NCBI GenBank assembly: GCA_028285345.1
Contig: JANQPT010000037.1
Span: 1 to 64,000, forward strand
DNA from: Planctomycetales bacterium
Lineage (GTDB): Bacteria; Planctomycetota; Planctomycetia; Planctomycetales; Planctomycetaceae
Direction of reading: 5' to 3'
Length of the DNA stretch: 64,000 nt
Position 1 is the first letter of the stretch; every line of letters starts with the position of its first letter. Below the pieces are notes generated by a model that saw only the letters and a list, made by a program, of their open reading frames with translations, was not told the origin of the DNA and ran no database searches. Both the position numbers and the translations under genes were made by a program. This document shows, in pieces, positions 45,766 through 55,346 of this stretch.

Positions 45766-47814
45766 TTACTCGCTCTTCGCGTCGCCGCGGGCGAAAATAC
45801 TGGCCACGTACTGCAGCACGTCGGTCGCCGACTCTTCGTTGTACCCGAAGTCGCGAATCAACCGCCCTTTGACAATGTCGATTTTGACTTGCGTATCAGC
45901 GTCGACCACGTTGGAAACCAAGCTGGTGAGCTTGATCGTATCCTTTTGGTCCTCGAACAGTTTCAGCTCGAGCGCCTTCTGCAGCCGCTCGTTGGTCTTA
46001 TAGTCGAACTGCTTGCCGTCGAGGGCCAGCGCACCGATATAGTTCATGATCTCCCGCCGGAAATCGTCCTTGCGGGTGTCGGGAATATCGATCCGCTCTT
46101 CGATCGACCGCATCAGCCGCTCGTCCGGTTCCTCCGGCTCGCCCGTAAATTTGTTTTTCACCTTTTCCTTCTGGGTGTACGCTTTCACGTTGTCGATGTA
46201 GTTCGAGCAGAGCCGCGCCAGCGATTCCTCGTCGGCGGCGATCGCCCGCTGGACTTCGTTCTTGACGATGTCCGTATACTCCTCCTTCACCACGGCGATC
46301 AAGTGCCGGTAGTTCTCGCGGATCTCCTCGTTAGGGATCAGCGAGTGGTGCTTCAACCCGGTATCCAACTCGTTGAGAATCATAAACGGGTTGAGGCTGG
46401 TGGTGCCGCTGTTGGCGACCAGCGCGTTGGAAACCTTGTCCTGCACGTACCGCGGCGAGATGCCCTGCAAGCCTTCCGACTTCGCTTCTTTGCGAAGCTG
46501 CTCGATATTGTCGAGCGTAAATCCCGGTAGCGACTTGCCGTTGTACAGCTTCAGTTTCTGCATCAACGTCAACCCGGCGTTCTTCGGCTCTTCCAACCGG
46601 GAGAGCACTGCCCACATCGCGGCGATTTCCAGCGTGTGCGGGGCAATGTGTTTGCCGCGAACGCGCTTCGCGTTGTAGTCCTTTTCGTAGATCCGGATTT
46701 CTTCCGACAGTTTGGTGACGTACGGAATGTCAATCTTGACCGTCCGGTCGCGAAGCGCCTCCATAAACTCATTGGACTGCAGCTTGCGGTATTCCGGCTC
46801 GTTCGTGTGCCCGATGATCACCGTATCGATGTCGGTTTGGGCAAACTTCTTGGGCTTGATCTTGTGCTCTTGCGAGGCGCCCAGCAGGTCGTACAGGAAC
46901 GCCACGTCCAGCTTGAGGACTTCGATGAATTCGATCAGGCCCCGGTTGGCGACGTTGAATTCACCGTCGAAGTTGAACGCCCGGGGATCGCTCTCGCTGC
47001 CGAATTCGGCGATCTTGCGATAGTTGATGTCGCCCGTCAGTTCCGTCGAGTCTTGGTTCTTCTCGTCCTTCGGCTGAAACGTGCCGATGCCGATGCGATC
47101 TTGTTCTGAGAGAATCACGCGTTTGACGACCACGTCCTGGACGACTCTCGTCCAATCACCGTCATGCTTCTCCAGCCGCTGGTTGAACATAAACCGGCAG
47201 AGGGGGCAAAGATCGCCGTTGATCTCGACCTTATATCGATCCTCGTCGCCGTCGTGCTCTGCATTTAGAAACTGCAGAACTTCTTCGCGGTCCTTCTTCG
47301 GGATCAGGTGCAGCGGTTCTTCGCGCATGGGACACCAAGTCACCGAGCCGTCGTCTTCTTTCCAGCCGAAAGAATACATGGCCCCGTCATCGGTCTCGCT
47401 ATAGCGCTCGACGCCCCGTTTGAGGAGCCGGGCAATGGTGCTCTTCGAACTCCCGACCGGGCCGTGCAGCAACAGCACGCGGCGCTCGCTGCCGTACTTG
47501 CGGGCGGCGCTCTGAAACACGTTGACCAGCTCCATCAACGGCTTGGTGAGGCCAAAGATCGCGTCGCGTCCGTCGTTTTCCGGGTCGTCGAAGAACCGGT
47601 AGCGAATCCGGTCTTCCTTCGAACCTTCGACCGGATACGTTCCGTACGACAACACGAGATCGTAGAGTCGTTGCCAAGCCGTCCGAGTGACACGCGGATT
47701 GCTTCGAACGATGTCGAGATATTCCTGGAACGAGCCCTGCCAATGTTCTTGGCGGTACAACTCGGGGTCTTGACGCTCCGAAATGCGTTCCAGAACCGAT
47801 TCGCCGTTTGACAT
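45766..47814 (-). CDS. prkA: PrkA-type serine protein kinase (YeaG)
   Basis: A 682-residue AAA+/kinase protein. [18 protein letters not shown] (Walker A, residues 118-125) lies in the N-terminal PrkA AAA domain. [25 protein letters not shown] and [13 protein letters not shown] follow, and the C-terminal PrkA domain has [19 protein letters not shown] and [14 protein letters not shown]. The second of two ATGs (47814) is optimally spaced from AAGGAGGT, a very strong ribosome-binding site, so the long upstream frame to 47970 is rejected. The family is linked to sporulation, nitrogen starvation and stationary phase. Next on the strand come yeaH, spoVR and a hypothetical gene. Confidence 0.93.
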   Translation of the reverse strand: MSNGESVLERISERQDPELYRQEHWQGSFQEYLDIVRSNPRVTRTAWQRLYDLVLSYGTYPVEGSKEDRIRYRFFDDPENDGRDAIFGLTKPLMELVNVFQSAARKYGSERRVLLLHGPVGSSKSTIARLLKRGVERYSETDDGAMYSFGWKEDDGSVTWCPMREEPLHLIPKKDREEVLQFLNAEHDGDEDRYKVEINGDLCPLCRFMFNQRLEKHDGDWTRVVQDVVVKRVILSEQDRIGIGTFQPKDEKNQDSTELTGDINYRKIAEFGSESDPRAFNFDGEFNVANRGLIEFIEVLKLDVAFLYDLLGASQEHKIKPKKFAQTDIDTVIIGHTNEPEYRKLQSNEFMEALRDRTVKIDIPYVTKLSEEIRIYEKDYNAKRVRGKHIAPHTLEIAAMWAVLSRLEEPKNAGLTLMQKLKLYNGKSLPGFTLDNIEQLRKEAKSEGLQGISPRYVQDKVSNALVANSGTTSLNPFMILNELDTGLKHHSLIPNEEIRENYRHLIAVVKEEYTDIVKNEVQRAIAADEESLARLCSNYIDNVKAYTQKEKVKNKFTGEPEEPDERLMRSIEERIDIPDTRKDDFRREIMNYIGALALDGKQFDYKTNERLQKALELKLFEDQKDTIKLTSLVSNVVDADTQVKIDIVKGRLIRDFGYNEESATDVLQYVASIFARGDAKSE

Positions 47815-48420
47815 CATGGACCTCCTTCCGTAGCAGTCTCTACGGAAGCGAAAACCGCAAGCGGCCCCGTCCATTCCTCCATACGCGTTTGCCGCCAATT
47901 GAACTCGGCGCAGCAAGAAAGACCTCACTCGCAAAATGGGTGTGATTGCGATGAGGAAGTCCCTGACCATCCATGGTCGACTACCGAATTTTGAATATTG
48001 GGGAAACGGGGCCTAGGGTGAAACCGTTGATAGGCAATCGTTCATAAATCATCCGTTGACAGGCAACGGACTTGTTCTCTTCGATGGCAATTATCAATGA
48101 ACTCTCAAATCCTTGCAATACCTGTTTTGAGTCGGTGCAAATCTCATCTCGTCGGATGCCGCCACAGGTGCGGTCCGTAAGGTGTTTCTGTGTAATTGTT
48201 TGTGTCGCGTCGGCTTGTTGTGGTTTTAGCGGGCCGATTACACTGTGGTTCGGATCGCTGCCGTCTGAATTCAATTGGACATTGCCTGGAATTTCGTATT
48301 TTCAATCGTTGAGGTAAGTCTCTCGCTCAATTTCGCACTGTGGGCCTGTCCCCTGGAGTAAGCGCCGAACTCTAAGTATCAACACAAGATTCGGCAGTCG
48401 GTGATCTGCGGATGCCCGCG
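47815..48420. other. Gap upstream of prkA
   Basis: About 600 bases without a supported gene. It should hold the prkA promoter. An imperfect direct repeat, accgttgataggcaatcg (48023) and tccgttgacaggcaacgg (48052), is present, and the second copy is a perfect hairpin CCGTTG-ACAGG-CAACGG at 48053-48069. Weak reading frames on both strands lack ribosome-binding sites. Confidence 0.45.
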
Positions 48421-48643
48421 TGTCGCACAAACGTGCGACATACAATTGTGCGTCGCACAGAGATGCGATGCAGGCTCCAGAGTTTTACGGAGAATACCTA
48501 TCACGAGGATCTGGATAAGCAGGTTTCAATGCGCAGATTTCGTGCATTGTCGGGCCACCCCGCTTGTCGCACAGAAGTGCGACACACATTCGTGTGTCAC
48601 ACGAAAACGCATTGTTTGATGTGGGAATTTGAGGAAAATCCTC
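48421..48643. repeat. Cluster B: hairpin array upstream of csrA
   Basis: Inverted repeats include TGTCGCAC-AAAC-GTGCGACA at 48421-48440, TGTGCG-T-CGCACA at 48447-48459, and GCGTCGCA/TGCGATGC at 48450-48471. Further along lie TGTCGCAC-AGAA-GTGCGACA at 48565-48584, GACACAC-ATTC-GTGTGTC at 48581-48598, GTGTG-T-CACAC at 48592-48602 and GAGGA-AAA-TCCTC at 48631-48643. Several units overlap, so alternative pairings exist. Here the centres are mostly four bases, flanked by CAC and GTG. The cluster ends about 165 bases before csrA. No coding frame is shared by the units. Confidence 0.7.
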
Positions 48644-48807
48644 ATCGTCGTTATTTGGATTGAATCGTCGTACGGGAAGCGACACTGACCCAGCAATCAC
48701 TGCCGTTTGGAAGAATTTGGCCGAATGCTGAACCCGACAATTCAGCGATAACCCCTCGGTCAGACTGGGCAGCGGACGGTGGTGTAGAATCGAAGGAGGG
48801 AACTGAA

Positions 48808-49074
48808 ATGTTGGTCCTTGGACGTAAAGTGGGAGAAAAGATCTTCATTGGCGACAATGTTTCGGTCACCGTTTTGGAAGTCAAAGGCGACCGAATTCGA
48901 CTAGGATTTGAGGCGGACAAGACCATTCCGATCCATCGTGCCGAGGTTCGACGGCAGATTACCGAAGTGGAATCGGAGCATGTCTGCGCCGAAGGCAAGC
49001 ATCGGGAGCGTGCGACAGCCGCGCAATCAGATTGCCGGCAGCCGAACGAGAGTCCCGTCTGCGTTACGACATGA
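48808..49074 (+). CDS. csrA: Carbon storage regulator CsrA, extended C-terminus
   Basis: An 88-residue RNA-binding protein. MLVLGRKVGEKIFIGDNVSVTVLEVKGDRIRLGFEAD is a complete CsrA core: the N-terminal strand with RNA-contacting residues, the GxxVxITVL-type strand, and then IPIHRAEVRRQI, the alpha-helix. CsrA dimers bind GGA-containing leaders and control translation and mRNA decay. Most CsrA proteins have about 60-75 residues; here some 25 extra polar, Cys-containing residues follow. AAGGAGGG before the ATG is strong. The gene is monocistronic, with the terminator at 49113. Confidence 0.93.
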   Translation: MLVLGRKVGEKIFIGDNVSVTVLEVKGDRIRLGFEADKTIPIHRAEVRRQITEVESEHVCAEGKHRERATAAQSDCRQPNESPVCVTT

Positions 49075-49112
49075 GATTGCCGAGAAATCGGCACAACTGA
49101 AGCGAGTTTCCG

Positions 49113-49147
49113 ACCACCCCCCGTGACACGCGAGGGGTGGTTTTTTT
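49113..49147 (+). terminator. Rho-independent terminator of csrA
   Basis: Arms ACCACCCC and GGGGTGGT pair around a loop and are followed by a run of seven T, 39 bases after the csrA stop. This is the clearest intrinsic terminator in the window. Confidence 0.92.
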
Positions 49148-49610
49148 GTTGCCTTGCATAGTGCGGCATCGAGGAGCGCAACCTAGTCTTAAGAGATTAG
49201 AGAGGTCCGCGAAATTCTTTGAAGGCTTCGTCTCAAAACTCCCTTTGCCCGATTGAGGAACTCGTCTTCGGAAAAATCGACGCTTGACGTATACTTGCGG
49301 CCTATAATTGTCATGAGACACTTCACCTCCCCAACGCACGCCACTCGATCGAGCACATAAAGATTTCCGGCAGTTCGCCGACGGCGTCACCGCATTTCAA
49401 CATCGCACGTCCCTCGGTTGCATACATATTGTCCCATTGAACGTGTCAACTCCCGGCGGACGTAAACGTCCGCGCTGGGGCTCCACGCCAACAACACACA
49501 CATCCAGGTTCGACCCACAAATGAACAGCGGTTTTTAACGCTGCGCGCAGGACGCGTGCAGGACCCGTCGAGAGATGCGTCTCTTGTCTTCGCCTCTGAA
49601 AGGGGAAGCC
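49148..49610. other. Gap between csrA and the PQQ-propeller gene
   Basis: About 460 bases with no supported gene. A perfect palindrome GCGGACGTAAACGTCCGC lies at 49456-49473. Promoter-like words occur (TTGACG and TATAAT near 49285-49310), but their 13-base spacing is too short for a confident call. Confidence 0.4.
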
Positions 49611-52600
49611 ATGCATCGCTTAAGTGTTAAATTGATCAGGCTCGCGGCGATTGGACTCGCCGCCGGCGGGGCCCTCTTTTCAGTCGTTGCCGTAACCGCT
49701 CGCCCGGCAAATGCAGACGATCAGGCGATCCGCCGTAAGATCGCCCGTCTCAGCAGAGTTCCCGAACCGTCCGGCGAACTCATTTCGGCGCGTGAGATCG
49801 ATCAGCAGCGGGAAGCCCTGCAGCAATTCGCTTACCGAGATCGCGAACTCGTTGTCTGGCTGTCAGAGGCGGAAGACCTGATCAATGACGATCAGGCTGA
49901 AGCGGCCCTGCAAAGGTTGCAGCGAATCCTGGAGCATTCGCAGGATGGTTTTCTGTATCGCGCACCGACGAGTGAAGCGGTGGGCGCCCGCGCTGAAGCG
50001 ATTCGCTGGTTCGAACAGCTTGATTCAGATGTCATTGAGACTTATGAGGCGCTTTACGGCGGTGCGGCCGACAAGCAGCTTCGCGACGCGCTGCGCAGCG
50101 GCGACCTCGTACAATTCCAGCGGATCAGCCGAAGCAGTTTCCACACATCCGCCGGTTTCAAAGCGACGCACTGGCTCGCCTCTTGGTGGATGGACCATGG
50201 ACAGTACGGCTCAGCCGCCCGGTGTTGGGATCGCCTGTTCGACTCTCGGGTTCATCGCCAAAGAGTCCAACGTGTCCACCGTCTCAAGGCGGCGATGGCC
50301 TATCGACTGAATCGCCAGCATGCGAAGGCGGACTCCATCCTCGCTCAAGTCAATCACGGCGGCGTCCTCCCCGCCGCGTTCTCCGGGTCGTCCCCGCGTG
50401 CCGTAACTCGCGCCGCGTTTTATCGTCCGTCGCCTCAGAAGACCGATCAGTGGAAATCCATGCTGGGCGACCCGAGCCGCGTGTCGGCCCGGCCGGGCAG
50501 TTTCCCTTACCTGCGGCCGCGCTGGACGCATGAACTGCTCACTCCGCAGAGCGACGCGACACCGGAACGTGAGCTCCGCAACCAAATGGCACGTTGGAAT
50601 AGCGACCAACTCAAGGAAGGGCGTCCTGTGGCGGTGGCACAGTATCCGGTCGCAGTCAGGGGGCAAGTCGTTTTTCGTGATCCACACGGAATATGTGCCG
50701 TCGACGCGAAAACCGGGGACCGCCGCTGGCGATACGATTGTCAGACCTCTCTCATCAAGTTGATCAACCAACCGACTCGGCGGTCGCGACAAAAGACCAA
50801 GCTCGTCGATTGGATCTGGTCCGGCAACGCCAATTGGGGCATGCTGGCCAGCGACGGTCACCGCGTGTTTGCGGTCGACGAATTGGAACTGACCTGGAAT
50901 CCGATTCAAGTCATTCAGGGAAAGGTCCGGGCCGACCCCAGCCGGGAACGCCGAAAGTCAAATCGGCTGATCGCACTTGATCTCAAGTCCTCGGGGGCGG
51001 TTGCCAAACCGCTCTGGTCGGTCGGCGGACGTCGTGACTCCCGAAAGGCACCATCAACGTTGGCAGGCCACTTTTTTCTGGGGCCGCCGCTGCCCGTGCA
51101 CGGCCGCCTTTACACGGTGACGGAACACAACCACCGAATCTATTTACATGCGCTGGATCCGGAAACGGGTGGTGTCATCTGGTCGCAAGGGATTGCGCTG
51201 GTTGACTTGCCCATTCATAGCGACCGCAAGCGGTATCCCTTGTCGTGCACGCCCTCTTATTCCAACGGAATCGTGGTCTGTCCCACACAGCTGGGTGTCG
51301 TCGTGGCGGTCGATGAAACCACCGGTGATTTGTTGTGGGGCCATTATTACGGTGATTTGCTGCCGGAAAAACAATTCGGCAGAATGCCTCATCGGCATCA
51401 GGAGGTCTACGGGCATGCCGGTTTTCCCGATGTTCCGCTGATCGCCGCCGGCTGCGTAGTCACCATGCCGCGACAGTCAAAGTACATTCACTGTCTCGGT
51501 CTCGCTGACGGGAGCCGCCAATGGCGGGCGCCGCGCGACGATGCGGAGTACGTCGCGACAATCTCAAATCAAACTGTCCTGGTAATCGGGCGGCATACCT
51601 GCCGCGGGCTGTCTCTGTCCGATGGCAGCGAGCTTTGGTCGGCGCGTTTTGGAATGTGCGCAGGACGTGGCGTACAGGTCGAGCAGGATTACGTGCTCCC
51701 ATTGGCAAACGGCTCCGTGGCGAATTTTGACATCGACACCGGTCGCCGGCTTGGATTCACCCGCACGCATACCGATACGCGGATGGGCAACTTGATCCTT
51801 CAGGACGGCTATATCTACTCCCTCGCCTATGACACGCTTGCCGCCCTGCCGCAAGCCGGATTGGTGCGAGATGAACTTCAATCAAAGATCAACCGGCAGA
51901 ATGCGACTTCTGACGAAATCCTGCAGGCCGGCGAACTGGAATTGGTTCTCGGACGCCCCGAGCCGGCCAAGGCGCTGATGAAGCAGGCTCTCCACCACCG
52001 TCTCAGCGATCAGTCGACCGACGATGCGGAATCCTTACTGCGTGAGGCGCTGTATCTGCAACTCGAATCAGAGCCGCTGGATGAGCGTGATGAGAGCGGA
52101 CTCTTGTCTGAATTGGCGGAGATTTCTCGAACGCCCGATCAGCAGGCACGCTACTTAGTCTTGCAGGCTGAGTTCGAATTGCGCCGCGCCGACTATGCTT
52201 CAGCGGTTCGTGCCGCTCTGGAATTGGCCGATTTGCCGATTCGCCGCCCGATCCCGCTGACATCTCAAAAACGCTTCGCCGTGACACAGGCCTCGTGGAT
52301 TCCCCACTTCTTGTCGCGCGTCCTGCATCAGGCCGATCCCGAATCGGCCGGACAGATTCGTCGCATCGTCGATGATCGACGGGACAGAATACTCGCGCAG
52401 GGAAATGAAGATGATCTGAAACGATTCGTCGCCACCTTTGCGACCTTTCCGCAGGCGAATTTGGCACGACTCGCTCTCGCGGACAACTATATGACTCAAG
52501 GGCGGTTTCAGCCGGCGGAGTTTTTGCTGATGGCCGCGCGGCAGTCGGACGACGCCCGCGAGGCGGGTGTCGCCACCGCGGCTCTGGTGGAATTGTACTC

Positions 52601-54218
52601 CCGACGGCAAGTCTATTCTCGAGCCCAATTGATGTTAGATGATTTGTCGCGAAGTTACGCCGCGACCCCGCTCGTCCGTCAAGCGAACGGCCGGGAATTG
52701 GCCGCCCAACTTGCAGAGCAATACTTGTTGAGGAGTGACGAACAGGGCGGTCCAAAAGCCGCCGGCAAGATCAGCAACGTCTCGATCGAAGAGGATCGTT
52801 GGCCGCAGTTCGACCTGGAGCGAATCTATTCCAACTTGTGGCAGCCGCTGAAGGTCCCCGTCGAGTCTGAGTTCGAATTGCGTCCCACCGGAAAACATCG
52901 TGCGCGGACGCTGCTGTGGCAGGTGCACCGGCAAACAGGAGTACCCCTGGCGGCACTCAATATGCCACAAGGGTTCGTCCCTCCGTCGGCGGCGAGCACC
53001 CGTCACTCGTTTTGCGGGCATTTCTTCCCGGCAGGCAGCGAAGAGGGGGGAGTAATGTACGGGGTTTCGCTGCTGAACCCGCCCAAGTTGGAAGGAAAGT
53101 CATTTATCAATCCGCCCACCAAGCGGGTGATGTGGACAACGGTCGCGCCTGAGATGTCTGAGCATGCCGGGCGGATTCTGCCGGGCCCCTCCGGTCCCAA
53201 CTATTGTACGTTTCAATCCACCAGGCAGCTCTTAGCCCTCAATCCGGCCAACGGAGAGATACTCTGGCATCGATCCGACATTCAGCCGGGCGGCGGGAAA
53301 TTCGCCGACCGGGGAGTCGGCCTGTTCGGCGATGACAACGTCCTGGTCTTGTTCGGCCACGACCAGCAGTCGTTTACGGTTTACGAAACGGCCACCGGTG
53401 TGGAATTGAAGCAAGGGCGGCTGGATGTCGCGCGGGGCGAACCGCGGCGGCTGATCGGCCGAAATCTGCTGCACGTTTGCCGCGAAAACGGCCAACGCTG
53501 GCTACGGTTGTGGGATCCGCTGACCGATGAATTCCTCTGTAACGAGCCGTTGATCGAGAATCACCCGGCTGTGCGGCGCGGCAATTCGTCGGTTGTTCCC
53601 GTCAAGTTTTCTGACAACTTCGCGATCCTCTCCGACGATATCAAAGGCATTCGCGTGATTGACGGCCGCACGGGCGAGGTCAAGTTGGATGTGCCTTTGT
53701 CGAAACAGGAACTCGCCGGTCTTAAACAACTCGGCGCGTTCGCCGACGACAAGACGATTTACCTCAACTTACAGCGGCACATCCAAGGCGGCTGGAGGGT
53801 CAATAGTTTTGCCGGCGAGTCCTATTTGCCTTATGTCCGCGTCAATGGCGAGCTGCGGGCTTATGACCGAGACACCGGACGACAACGGTGGACGGCACGG
53901 ATTCCTCAGTGCGTGATTCCCCGTATTGGGGGATTGCAGGAGCCGGTATTGATCACGCTCAGCCGCACGAGTTGGCGCGGCCGATATTTTCTCCAAGTCG
54001 GCGCCTATGACGCGCGGACGGGGCAGCAATTGGGAAAGCGGCGAGACCTGCTCGATCAACGGATCGTCCAAGCTTCCTATGATCCAGCTCAGCGCACGCT
54101 GACATTGCGCAGTCTCAAGAGCCGCATCACGCTCAAGTTTCATAACCGTCCGCTACTCGACGGAAGTGGTGAACTCCGTCTCGCTGAAGCGCCCCGGCCG
54201 GACAGCCGCCGGCGCTAG
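49611..54218 (+). CDS. Very large exported PQQ-like beta-propeller protein
   Basis: About 1535 residues. A signal peptide (LIRLAAIGLAAGGALFSVVAV... ARPANADDQ) is followed by a helical region. A first propeller covers about residues 330-750: VAVDETTGDLLWGHYYGDLL, ALDPETGGVIWSQGI, LGLADGSRQWRA and GLSLSDGSELWSARFG are PQQ/quinoprotein-type blades. A TPR-like helical middle covers about 760-1060, and a second propeller about 1180-1500 (ALNPANGEILWHRSD, YDRDTGRQRWTARI). The ATG at 49611 follows AAGGGG and starts the signal peptide. The blades resemble BamB or PQQ dehydrogenases, but no catalytic site is evident. A protein-binding role is likely. Confidence 0.8.
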   Translation: MHRLSVKLIRLAAIGLAAGGALFSVVAVTARPANADDQAIRRKIARLSRVPEPSGELISAREIDQQREALQQFAYRDRELVVWLSEAEDLINDDQAEAALQRLQRILEHSQDGFLYRAPTSEAVGARAEAIRWFEQLDSDVIETYEALYGGAADKQLRDALRSGDLVQFQRISRSSFHTSAGFKATHWLASWWMDHGQYGSAARCWDRLFDSRVHRQRVQRVHRLKAAMAYRLNRQHAKADSILAQVNHGGVLPAAFSGSSPRAVTRAAFYRPSPQKTDQWKSMLGDPSRVSARPGSFPYLRPRWTHELLTPQSDATPERELRNQMARWNSDQLKEGRPVAVAQYPVAVRGQVVFRDPHGICAVDAKTGDRRWRYDCQTSLIKLINQPTRRSRQKTKLVDWIWSGNANWGMLASDGHRVFAVDELELTWNPIQVIQGKVRADPSRERRKSNRLIALDLKSSGAVAKPLWSVGGRRDSRKAPSTLAGHFFLGPPLPVHGRLYTVTEHNHRIYLHALDPETGGVIWSQGIALVDLPIHSDRKRYPLSCTPSYSNGIVVCPTQLGVVVAVDETTGDLLWGHYYGDLLPEKQFGRMPHRHQEVYGHAGFPDVPLIAAGCVVTMPRQSKYIHCLGLADGSRQWRAPRDDAEYVATISNQTVLVIGRHTCRGLSLSDGSELWSARFGMCAGRGVQVEQDYVLPLANGSVANFDIDTGRRLGFTRTHTDTRMGNLILQDGYIYSLAYDTLAALPQAGLVRDELQSKINRQNATSDEILQAGELELVLGRPEPAKALMKQALHHRLSDQSTDDAESLLREALYLQLESEPLDERDESGLLSELAEISRTPDQQARYLVLQAEFELRRADYASAVRAALELADLPIRRPIPLTSQKRFAVTQASWIPHFLSRVLHQADPESAGQIRRIVDDRRDRILAQGNEDDLKRFVATFATFPQANLARLALADNYMTQGRFQPAEFLLMAARQSDDAREAGVATAALVELYSRRQVYSRAQLMLDDLSRSYAATPLVRQANGRELAAQLAEQYLLRSDEQGGPKAAGKISNVSIEEDRWPQFDLERIYSNLWQPLKVPVESEFELRPTGKHRARTLLWQVHRQTGVPLAALNMPQGFVPPSAASTRHSFCGHFFPAGSEEGGVMYGVSLLNPPKLEGKSFINPPTKRVMWTTVAPEMSEHAGRILPGPSGPNYCTFQSTRQLLALNPANGEILWHRSDIQPGGGKFADRGVGLFGDDNVLVLFGHDQQSFTVYETATGVELKQGRLDVARGEPRRLIGRNLLHVCRENGQRWLRLWDPLTDEFLCNEPLIENHPAVRRGNSSVVPVKFSDNFAILSDDIKGIRVIDGRTGEVKLDVPLSKQELAGLKQLGAFADDKTIYLNLQRHIQGGWRVNSFAGESYLPYVRVNGELRAYDRDTGRQRWTARIPQCVIPRIGGLQEPVLITLSRTSWRGRYFLQVGAYDARTGQQLGKRRDLLDQRIVQASYDPAQRTLTLRSLKSRITLKFHNRPLLDGSGELRLAEAPRPDSRRR

Positions 54219-54391
54219 CCGGATTTCGATCAGGCACGGCACTGTTTGCCGGGACCAGTCACCGCCGAGCGGCACGCGCCGTCAATTCAAAAATCGGCGC
54301 CGATTACCTATGCTACAAAACTTCCGTGGGCACGGTGGTCCGCAGCCGATGCTCAGTATTGAATGGACTTCAATCACTCCGGTCGTAGCCG

Positions 54392-55240
54392 ATGTCCCGA
54401 ATCTTTAAGCGTTTGCCGATGCTGGCCCGAGTCTCGGTCTACGCACTGCTGGTTGGTTTGTACAGCCTGTTGGCGGTGGTCAAAGAACACACCCAATATG
54501 AAAAGCAATTTGATCAACCGGCCGAAATCCATGAGATCTTCGGCGTAATCCTCAGTCTGCTGTTGGTGTTTCGGACCAATCGCTGCTACGAACGCTGGTG
54601 GGAAGCCCGCACGCTGTGGGGGGCGCTGGTCAATTCCTGCCGCAATCAGGCGGTCAAAATCACATCATTGGTCCGCCCGCCCGCCAGCGACCTCCGGCAA
54701 TGCGAATCGATCATCATCGGCTTTCCCTATGCGCTGATGCACCACCTGCGTGAGGGCTGCCAACTGAATCAGGTTCCCGGTTTTGAGTCCGCTGCTCAAA
54801 CACCGCGGCACGTTCCGGCGTATTTGGTATCACAGCTGTACGATTATTTTTACAAATGGTTAAAGTCCGGGCTGATCACTGACGAAGAATTGCGGATCCA
54901 GGACCGCGAAGCGAGCAACCTGTTGGAAATCTGCGGCGGTTGTGAGCGGATTCGAAATCAGTTGATATCACCGTCGTATCGTCTGTTCATTCGCATTCTG
55001 ATCGCGATGCATCTGATCTCCGCGCCGTGGGGACTGGTCGAGCTGTTTGGAGATTGGACGGTGGCGATCATGATCGTCGACGCGTTCTTTATGATTGGGA
55101 TTGAAGCGATCGCGCATTCGGTTGAGGAGCCGTTCGGCCGCGAGGATGACGATTTGGACTTGCAAACCATCAGTGACAATATCCAGGGCTCGGTCCGCGA
55201 AATCTTCACACGGGCTATCAAGACGGTGTCCCCGTCATAA
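54392..55240 (+). CDS. Bestrophin-family membrane protein (UPF0187)
   Basis: A 282-residue protein with four hydrophobic segments. The family pattern is clear: RVSVYALLVGLYSLLAVV, the conserved LVFRTNRCYERWWEARTLWG (about residues 58-77), then PWGLVELFGDWTVAIMIVDAFFMIGIEAIAHSVEEPFGRE near the C-terminus. Bacterial relatives are pentameric ion channels. The gene lies 170 bases after the PQQ-propeller gene and about 100 bases before the receptor kinase. The ion cannot be predicted. Confidence 0.88.
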   Translation: MSRIFKRLPMLARVSVYALLVGLYSLLAVVKEHTQYEKQFDQPAEIHEIFGVILSLLLVFRTNRCYERWWEARTLWGALVNSCRNQAVKITSLVRPPASDLRQCESIIIGFPYALMHHLREGCQLNQVPGFESAAQTPRHVPAYLVSQLYDYFYKWLKSGLITDEELRIQDREASNLLEICGGCERIRNQLISPSYRLFIRILIAMHLISAPWGLVELFGDWTVAIMIVDAFFMIGIEAIAHSVEEPFGREDDDLDLQTISDNIQGSVREIFTRAIKTVSPS

Positions 55241-55266
55241 GGTGTGGCTGCGATTTCGACCTGGGT

Positions 55267-55295
55267 TTATTGTGCCTGACTGCCTCTGTTATAAT
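55267..55295 (+). promoter_or_regulatory. Putative promoter of the kinase-UrtA gene
   Basis: A consensus TATAAT at 55290-55295 has TTATTG at 55267-55272, 17 bases upstream, as a weak -35. The predicted start is about 45 bases before the ATG at 55347. The -10 is perfect; the -35 is poor. Confidence 0.45.
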
Positions 55296-55346
55296 TCCTC
55301 CTGGGCGCCGATAACGGCTGCGGTCGATTCGTAAGGTGTGGCGAGG

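Noticed and set aside
47817-47970. N-terminal extension of PrkA
   Set aside because: A very strong ribosome-binding site directly precedes the ATGs at 47817/47814, and the family begins there.
48421-48643. CsrB/CsrC-type sponge RNA for CsrA
   Set aside because: Hairpin loops lack the GGA motif that CsrA binds; kept only as a structured element of unknown role.
49285-49310. sigma70 promoter with TTGACG and TATAAT
   Set aside because: The spacing of 13 bases is too short for a functional pair.
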